Of a stretch of 64,000 nucleotides of DNA, positions 59,430-64,000 are shown piece after piece. The position numbers and the translations under genes were made by a program. This DNA comes from Roseitranquillus sp963749675 (GTDB lineage Bacteria; Pseudomonadota; Alphaproteobacteria; Rhodobacterales; Rhodobacteraceae): contig CAVVNT010000002.1 of assembly GCA_963749675.1 (NCBI GenBank), positions 124,001-188,000 on the forward strand. Reading direction: 5' to 3'. The notes beneath the pieces were generated by a model. That model saw nothing but the letters and a program-made list of their open reading frames with translations. It searched no databases and was not told where the DNA came from. How positions within the stretch are numbered: the first letter of the stretch is position 1; every line of letters begins with the position of its first letter.

Positions 59430-59820
59430 TCCTGCGCGAGTACCCCTGCAGCTCGACGGCATCGCCCGCGGTGAGCGGCACCATGGTCTGCAGCCAGATC
59501 GCGGTGGCGAGCGAGACGTGGGTGGCGGAGATTTCGCCGAGGGAGCCGCGGATTTCAGTCGTGCCGTTCAGCACGAGCCGCCCACGCATGCGGGCCGTGG
59601 CGCTGGCGTTGATCTTGTAGAGCAGCGTCGCGCCGAAGAGGTAGGTGCCGTCGACTGGCGCGACGAAGTAGTTGTTGGCCGCGTCGAACGACGCGCCCTG
59701 ATCGTTATAGCCGGTGTTGTTCAGGCCGATCTTCGTCCCTCAGCCCGTCGAAGAAGGTGCTGCCGTTGGCGTAGACCGCGAGCCGGAACCTGTCGGAGCC
59801 GAAGAGGCCGACCAGCGCGC
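59430..59820 (-). pseudogene. Phage tail-associated (DUF2793/C1q-like) protein fragment
   Basis: Read leftward it gives VGLFGSDRFRLAVYANGSTF then FFDGL and, after a frame change near 59735, IGLNNTGYNDQGASFDAANN. It continues APVDGTYLFGATLLYK, RGRLVLNGTTEIRGSLGEIS and TMVPLTAGDAVELQGY. The middle and end resemble C1q-like head domains at the C-terminus of DUF2793-type phage tail proteins. Both ends are missing and it points opposite to the surrounding phage genes, so it is a rearranged remnant. Confidence 0.6.
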
Positions 59821-59898
59821 ATGATCACCACCGGCGTCATGCTGGCGCTGCTCGCGGGAATCGCCATCAAGCTCAAGATCTTCGGCGGCGGCCCGTAG
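59821..59898 (+). CDS. Very small phage-type membrane peptide
   Basis: A 25-residue frame reads MITTGVMLALLAGIAIKLKI then FGGGP. It is a single helix lying before the endolysin gene, a place where short membrane peptides occur in related prophages. No strong Shine-Dalgarno. It may be the tail of a longer lost gene. Confidence 0.4.
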   Translation: MITTGVMLALLAGIAIKLKIFGGGP

Positions 59899-59932
59899 CC
59901 GCTCAAACACCCCAAACCATCGGCCCGCAATG

Positions 59933-59955
59933 ACCCGCCCTCGAGGCGGGTTTTT
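59933..59955 (+). terminator. Intrinsic terminator before the endolysin gene
   Basis: ACCCGCC (59933-59939) pairs with GGCGGGT (59945-59951) around CTCGA, and the T-run continues to 59955. Confidence 0.85.
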
Positions 59956-59972
59956 CGTCTTGGAGGACCCTC

Positions 59973-60646
59973 ATGACCGCGATCTTCTACGACCACTGGC
60001 GCGAGGCGCCGGAGGCCACTTGGCGCTGGCCCAACTTCTCGCCCGCAGAGATCGCCTGCCGGGGCACCGGCAAGCTGCTCATCAATGAACCTGCGCTCGA
60101 CAAGCTGCAGGCGCTGCGCGACCGGCTCGGCAAGCCGCTGATCGTCCGCTCCGCCTATCGCAGCCTGGAGCACAATCGCGCGGTCGGTGGGGCGACGGGC
60201 TCGAAGCACCTCGACGGCGCGGCCTTCGACATCGCGATGGCGAACCACGATCCGGTGGCGTTCAAGGCGGCGGCGCGAGAGGCCGGGTTCCTCGGCTTCG
60301 GTTTCTACCCACGCTCGAGCTTCATCCATGTCGACCTCGGCCCCGCTCGCCAGTGGGGCGAGCGGTTCCCGGTTCGGCAAACCGCATTTGCAGCCGAGAC
60401 TCCTCCGGCGCGCGAAGTCCTGGCGCAGAGCCGTACCATGAAGGGCGGTGGCGCGGCGGGAGTGGCGACGCTGGGCGCAGCCGGGGTCGAAGTCGCGCAG
60501 AGCGTCTTGGCCGAGACCCAGACCGCCATCCTGCCGCTCGTGCATATCTGGACACGTTGCGCTGGGTGTTCGTCGCCGTCGCGCTTGGCGGGATCGCTGT
60601 CACGATCTACGCGCGTCTCGACGATTGGAAACGGGGGCGGCGATGA
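59973..60646 (+). pseudogene. Prophage endolysin, peptidase M15 type, C-terminus frameshifted
   Basis: The catalytic domain is intact in frame: WPNFSPAEIACRGTGKLLIN, VRSAYRSLEHNRAVGGATGS, KHLDGAAFDI (zinc His and Asp) and SSFIHVDLGPARQWG (last His). M15 enzymes cut peptidoglycan cross-bridges. Near 60540 one base is missing: the membrane tail YLDTLRWVFVAVALGGIAVT ending in DDWKRGRR continues in another frame to 60646. The enzyme part could still fold, but the anchor is lost as read. TTGGAGG lies upstream of the ATG. Confidence 0.75.
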
Positions 60647-60899
60647 TCGCCACCTTGCTCGGCTGGATCGCAGCCCGCCCATGGATGCTGGCAGCGCTAC
60701 GCTGCAACGCCATCGTCCTCGCCGTGCTCTTGTTCCTGCTTCGCTTCGGCGGTCCGGCGAGCGGGCGGGACGCCTCGCCGAAGGCCTTGAGACCACGGAG
60801 AAGGCCAATGATGTCCAACGCCAGATGCTGCAAGCGGCAGCTCGCCGCCCTCGCGATCGCAACGAGCTTGCTGAGCGGCTGCGCGTCGGGCGCTTCTAA
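60643..60899 (+). pseudogene. Inner-spanin-like phage gene, frameshifted
   Basis: The frame starts MIATLLGWIAARPWMLAALR and runs through a membrane helix (AIVLAVLLFLLR). It then shifts near 60750 to RSGERAGRLAEGLETTEKAN followed by DVQRQMLQAAARRPRDRNEL and a stop at 60899. One helix plus a charged coiled-coil tail is the inner-spanin layout, and an embedded lipoprotein gene overlaps it. It starts in a 4-base overlap with the end of the endolysin gene. Confidence 0.6.
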
Positions 60900-61068
60900 A
60901 GGTGGTGGGCACGGGTCCTGTCCGCGCGTCGTCGAGTACAGCCGGGAGTTTCAGGCGAAGGCTGCCGAGGAACTGGCCTTGCTGCCGGAAGGGTCCGCGA
61001 TCGCAGAGATGATGAGCGACTATGCCGTGATGCGTGAGCAGGCACGGGTGTGCGGATCCTCGCTGTGA
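60808..61068 (+). CDS. Outer-spanin-like phage lipoprotein
   Basis: The 86-residue protein has a lipobox signal (LAALAIATSLLSGCASG) and a mature part SCPRVVEYSREFQAKAAEEL and MMSDYAVMREQARVCG. It overlaps the inner-spanin-like gene in another reading frame, as Rz/Rz1 pairs do. I assign it by position and lipoprotein signal, not by a known family. The stretch 61069-61214 after it shows no gene. Confidence 0.6.
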   Translation: MMSNARCCKRQLAALAIATSLLSGCASGASKGGGHGSCPRVVEYSREFQAKAAEELALLPEGSAIAEMMSDYAVMREQARVCGSSL

Positions 61069-61219
61069 TGTCGGCTTGATGCGCCAGGTCCATGGGGTGT
61101 TGCCGATCCACTCTGGGTCAATTCCAGCGCCTGCGCACGCCCGGACTAGGTCCCGCTGTGGTCGACATGTACTTCGCGCGTGCCGGAGGTTGACGGAGGT
61201 TGATATGAAACAAGGCGCA

Positions 61220-61237
61220 TATGCGCTGCGACGCATA
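61220..61237. promoter_or_regulatory. Candidate ArsR operator
   Basis: TATGCG-CTGCGA-CGCATA is a 6+6+6 inverted repeat ending 11 bases before the arsR ATG. It overlaps the perfect palindrome GCGCATATGCGC at 61215-61226. The position suits autorepression by the ArsR-family protein. Confidence 0.6.
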
Positions 61238-61248
61238 AACATTCGACC

Positions 61249-61536
61249 ATGCAGAATGTACTGACCGCCATTTGCGACCCGACCCGCCGCGCCGCGCTCG
61301 CTCTTCTCTGGGATGGGGGTGAGCACTGCGTCTGCGAACTGATGGCGAGGCTCGACGCGAGCCAGAGCCGGATGTCGCGGCACATGAAGGTGCTGCGTGA
61401 AGCCGGCCTCGTGCTGGACAGGCGCGACGGGCAATGGGTGCGCTATCGCCGGAACCCCGACCTCGCGCCGGAATTCGCGGCCGTGATCGACGCTGTGCTG
61501 ACCGCCGAACTCAATCTTGAAAGGAAGGTCGCATGA
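61249..61536 (+). CDS. ArsR-family metalloregulator
   Basis: The 95-residue winged-helix protein reads TAICDPTRRAALALLWDGGE, then the metal-binding C-V-C motif in HCVCELMARLDASQSRMSRH and MKVLREAGLVLDRRDGQWVR. The C-x-C pair in the alpha-3 region is the classical ArsR As(III)/Sb(III) site. It overlaps the permease gene by 4 bp and very likely represses the cluster through the palindrome in front of it. Confidence 0.9.
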   Translation: MQNVLTAICDPTRRAALALLWDGGEHCVCELMARLDASQSRMSRHMKVLREAGLVLDRRDGQWVRYRRNPDLAPEFAAVIDAVLTAELNLERKVA

Positions 61537-62592
61537 CCGTCGAAACACATGACCCCGCACCGCATCGTGGCACACCGGACTGGCTCTGGTATGTCGGCGT
61601 GCCCGCCGCCGGCATGGTCCTCTACCTGCTCTATGGCCAGCTGATCCCGATTTCGGAATGGGTGACGGCGCTGTTTCCGGTGGCGCGCGACAGCCACACA
61701 GGCGAGGCCATCGCCTTTTTCGTCTACGACGTGCCGAAGGTGCTGCTTCTGCTGACGGGCATCGTCTTCGTCACCGGCGTGCTGCGCAGCTGGTTCAGCC
61801 CGGAGAAGACCCGCACGATCCTGGCGGGCAAACGCGAGATCTGGGGCTATCCGCTGGCCTCGCTTCTGGGCGTGCTGACGCCGTTCTGCTCGTGCTCATC
61901 TGTGCCGCTCTTCATCGGCTTCGTCTCGGCAGGCATCCCGCTGGGGGTGACGTTTTCCTTCCTGATCGCGGGGCCGATGGTGGGGCCGGTGGGCCTCGGG
62001 CTGCTCTACGGCCTCGTCGGCTGGCAGATCGCCACGATCTATCTCGTCTTCGGATTCACCATTGCCACGGTCGCCGGGTTCGTCCTCGGCCGGATGGGGC
62101 TGGAGCGATATCTGCAGGACTGGGTGCGCGACCTGAACGCCGGGCCGGTGGGCGATCTCCCCGAGGAGCGGCTGACGCTCGTCGGATCGGCTGCAGATCG
62201 GCGCGGAGCAGGTGCGCGAGATCGTCGGCAAGGTCTGGATCTGGGTGCTGATCGGCATCGGCATCGGCGCCGCGATCCACGGCTATGTGCCTGAGGAGAT
62301 GATGCTGCGGATCATGGGCGGTGAGGCGTGGTGGTCGGTTCCGGCGGCCGTGGTCGTGGGCGTGCCGATGTACACCAACGCCGCGGGCGTCATTCCCATC
62401 GTCGAGGCCCTTCTGGGCAAGGGCGCCGCGCTCGGCACCACGCTCGCCTTCATGATGTCGGTGATCGCCCTGTCGCTGCCCGAGATGATCATCCTGAAGC
62501 AGGTGCTGACCCTCCGGCTGATCGCGATCTTCATCGCGGTCGTCGCCGCAGGGATCCTCGCCACCGGCTTTCTCTTCAACGCCATTCTCTGA
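61533..62592 (+). pseudogene. ArsP/DUF318-type permease, one frameshift
   Basis: The first 210 codons give several helices with the conserved LGVLTPFCSCSSVPLFIGFV cysteine motif and VTFSFLIAGPMVGPVGLGLL of the PF03773 permease family. Near 62184 an extra base moves the frame. The rest (DRLQIGAEQVREIVGKVWIW, VPMYTNAAGVIPIVEALLGK, SVIALSLPEMIILKQVL) is in another frame to 62592. ArsP relatives export organoarsenicals. The corrected protein would be about 350 residues. It may be a real lesion or a sequencing error. Confidence 0.82.
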
Positions 62593-62604
62593 AAGGACAC
62601 TCAC

Positions 62605-62841
62605 ATGAGAACCGTCAAGGTCTATGGCCCCGGCTGCAAGCGCTGCGAGACGACCGAAGCCATGGTCAAGGACACCGCCTCCCGGCTCGGCGTGGATGTC
62701 GCGGTCGAAAAGATCACCGACGCGAAATCCATCGCCATGGCGGGCGTGATGTCCACGCCGGGCATCTCGGTCGACGGCAAGCTCGTCCATGCCGGCGGGT
62801 TGCCGGATGCGGCGAAACTCGAAGGCTGGCTTAGCGCATGA
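62605..62841 (+). CDS. Small thioredoxin-fold (redox-active disulfide) protein
   Basis: The 78-residue protein reads MRTVKVYGPGCKRCETTEAM with a C-x-x-C, then AGVMSTPGISVDGKLVHAGG with the cis-proline STPG. It is the short thioredoxin/glutaredoxin-like protein commonly found beside ArsR-permease clusters. It may deliver electrons or metal to the permease. It overlaps the next gene by 4 bp. Confidence 0.88.
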   Translation: MRTVKVYGPGCKRCETTEAMVKDTASRLGVDVAVEKITDAKSIAMAGVMSTPGISVDGKLVHAGGLPDAAKLEGWLSA

Positions 62842-63749
62842 TCCGCGTCGTCTTCGTAGCCGCAATGCTTGCCGCGCCGACCTTCGCGCTCGCCGACGTC
62901 CTGGAAATCCAGTCCGTGACCGGGGGTGTCTGGGCCATCGTCGGCGAGAAGGAACAGCGCAGCCCGGAGAACCTTGGCAACAACGCGACCTTCGGTCTGG
63001 TTGAGACCGAGGCTGGCGCGGTGCTGATCGACCCGGGCGGCTCGTGGCGGGGGGCCGAGGCCCTGCACGACGCGATCCGGAGCGTGACGGATCGGCCTGT
63101 GACCCATGTCATCAACACCGGCGGCCAGGACCACCGCTGGCTCGGCAATGGCTACTGGCAGGCGCAGGGCGCGACGGTCATCGCGTCCGACGCGGCGATG
63201 GAAGACCAGCAGGCCCGCGCCTCCATGCAGATGACCGCCCTCGCGCAGCTGATCGGCGACGCGCTGGAAGGAACCGAACCCGCCTTTGCGGACATCACCT
63301 TCTCCGATGCCTACACGCTGGAGGTGGGCGGGCTGCGCTTCGAGATCGTGCATCCCGGTCCTGCGCACACGCCGGGCGACAGCTTCGTGTGGGTGCCGGC
63401 GCGCGGCACTGTCTTCACCGGCGATATCGTCTATGTCGAGCGCATCCTCGGCGTGGGCGACCAGAGTTCCATCGCCCGCTGGCCTGACGCCTACCTTGCG
63501 ATGGAGGCGACGGGCGCGGCGCATGTCGTCCCGGGCCATGGTCACGCGACCAGGATGGATGATGCGCGCGCGGATACCTACGATTACCTGATGAACCTGC
63601 GCGAACAGATTGGTGCGCTGCTCGACGCGGGCGGCGACATCATGGCCGCGCCACAGGTGGATCAGTCCGGCTTCGCCTATCTCGAGCAGTTCGAGGCGCT
63701 GGCCGGCCGGAATGCGCAGACGGCGTTCCAGCAGATGGAGTGGGAGTGA
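62838..63749 (+). CDS. Exported metallo-beta-lactamase-fold protein with altered metal site (SoxH-like)
   Basis: The 303-residue protein has a signal peptide (FVAAMLAAPTFALA). The fold is clear: AGAVLIDPGGSWRGAEAL, VTHVINTGGQDHRWLGNGYW, VHPGPAHTPGDSFVWVP, FTGDIVYVERILGVGD and HVVPGHGHATRM. The first metal motif, normally T-H-x-H-x-D-H, reads TGGQDH, so the first two His are absent while Asp, His and later ligands remain. It may bind a single metal. It is coupled by 4-base overlap to the thioredoxin-like gene. Confidence 0.85.
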   Translation: MIRVVFVAAMLAAPTFALADVLEIQSVTGGVWAIVGEKEQRSPENLGNNATFGLVETEAGAVLIDPGGSWRGAEALHDAIRSVTDRPVTHVINTGGQDHRWLGNGYWQAQGATVIASDAAMEDQQARASMQMTALAQLIGDALEGTEPAFADITFSDAYTLEVGGLRFEIVHPGPAHTPGDSFVWVPARGTVFTGDIVYVERILGVGDQSSIARWPDAYLAMEATGAAHVVPGHGHATRMDDARADTYDYLMNLREQIGALLDAGGDIMAAPQVDQSGFAYLEQFEALAGRNAQTAFQQMEWE

Positions 63750-64000
63750 TGCTGGAATATCGCGTCAACGCGCGCCGTATCGACGGTCACGGCTCGCTGG
63801 CGCAAGCCAAGGAGGCCGCGATCCCGCTCGACACTGACGTGAAGGGCCGATTGGACGCGTTCAATCCCGCCGAGCTTCTCTTGGCGGCCGTTGCAGCCTG
63901 CATGATCAAGGGAATAGACCGCGTCGCGCCAGTGAACCACTTTTCTTATCGCGGTGTCGAAGTGAGCCTGCGTGGTCTGCGTCAGGACAGCCCGCCTCAC
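63749..64000 (+). CDS. OsmC family protein, 5' part
   Basis: About 84 codons are present and the gene runs off the right edge. The start MLEYRVNARRIDGHGSLAQA and DAFNPAELLLAAVAACMIKG carry the OsmC core with the redox-sensitive cysteine (AACMIKG). OsmC/Ohr proteins reduce organic peroxides through two cysteines; the second would lie outside the window. Its ATG shares one base with the previous stop (TGATG), placing it in the same operon. Confidence 0.85.
   Translation, partial: MLEYRVNARRIDGHGSLAQAKEAAIPLDTDVKGRLDAFNPAELLLAAVAACMIKGIDRVAPVNHFSYRGVEVSLRGLRQDSPPH

Overview
The window is GC-rich DNA of an alphaproteobacterium, most likely a member of the Rhodobacteraceae (Roseobacter group). 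The evidence is family content: GatC/GatA, RluB, TadA, Dtd, a class A RNase P RNA, ribosomal protein L33, a TIGR02300 (FYDLN) protein, a Crp/Fnr-linked sulfide-oxidation operon and Rhodobacteraceae-type prophage pieces. I cannot name the species.

Layout. 1-6.9 kb: the 5' end of a MetE-like methyltransferase, a secreted thioredoxin-fold protein coupled to an L,D-transpeptidase, an ALDH7-type aldehyde dehydrogenase, an aldose epimerase, and the D-glutamate pair dgcA-dgcN. 6.9-13.1 kb: a tightly overlapping dipeptide ABC transporter operon (binding protein, two permeases, two ATPases) ending in a membrane dipeptidase. Together with dgcA/dgcN it looks like a module for using D-amino-acid-containing peptides. 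Upstream of it lies a broken MurR/RpiR-type regulator.

13.6-21.8 kb is a nest of insertion sequences. An old IS5-type element was interrupted by an IS3-type, an IS1634-type and an IS66-type element, and the IS66 copy was itself hit by a second IS5-type element. Terminal repeats and target duplications can be read for most layers.

21.8-27.7 kb is the most interesting region: a single-domain response regulator, a six-helix sensor kinase and a PLP-dependent alpha-oxoamine synthase, then an outer-membrane barrel and a second, divergent six-helix kinase of the same family. The layout resembles the CqsA/CqsS and Lqs alpha-hydroxyketone signalling systems of Vibrio and Legionella. Next come a K+ channel with a zinc ribbon, a 945-residue protein joining a catalase-like domain to a cyclooxygenase/alpha-dioxygenase-like domain, and a divergent ThDP enzyme.

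33-48.5 kb is mostly housekeeping: ExoD, Dtd, a sugar kinase, a TelA/XpaC cluster, RluB, TadA, transport, gatCA, a cell-wall amidase, rnpB and rpmG. 48.5-55.3 kb is a sulfide/persulfide operon (Crp/Fnr regulator, DUF2892, two YeeE/YedE halves, persulfide dioxygenase, a phosphatase-SQR fusion, SulP permease) with a clear Crp/Fnr-like palindrome at its promoter. 55.3-59 kb holds small genes and lpdA, which has four phased GTACA motifs in front. tRNA-Ala(GGC) at 59.1 kb carries a decayed integrated element (integrase stub, tail-protein fragment, endolysin, spanin-like genes). The window ends in an ArsR-controlled cluster (permease, small thioredoxin, metallo-beta-lactamase-fold protein, OsmC).

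Several otherwise ordinary genes carry single-base frame breaks (xpaC, a GNAT gene, the ArsR-linked permease, the endolysin). These could be real decay or residual sequencing error.
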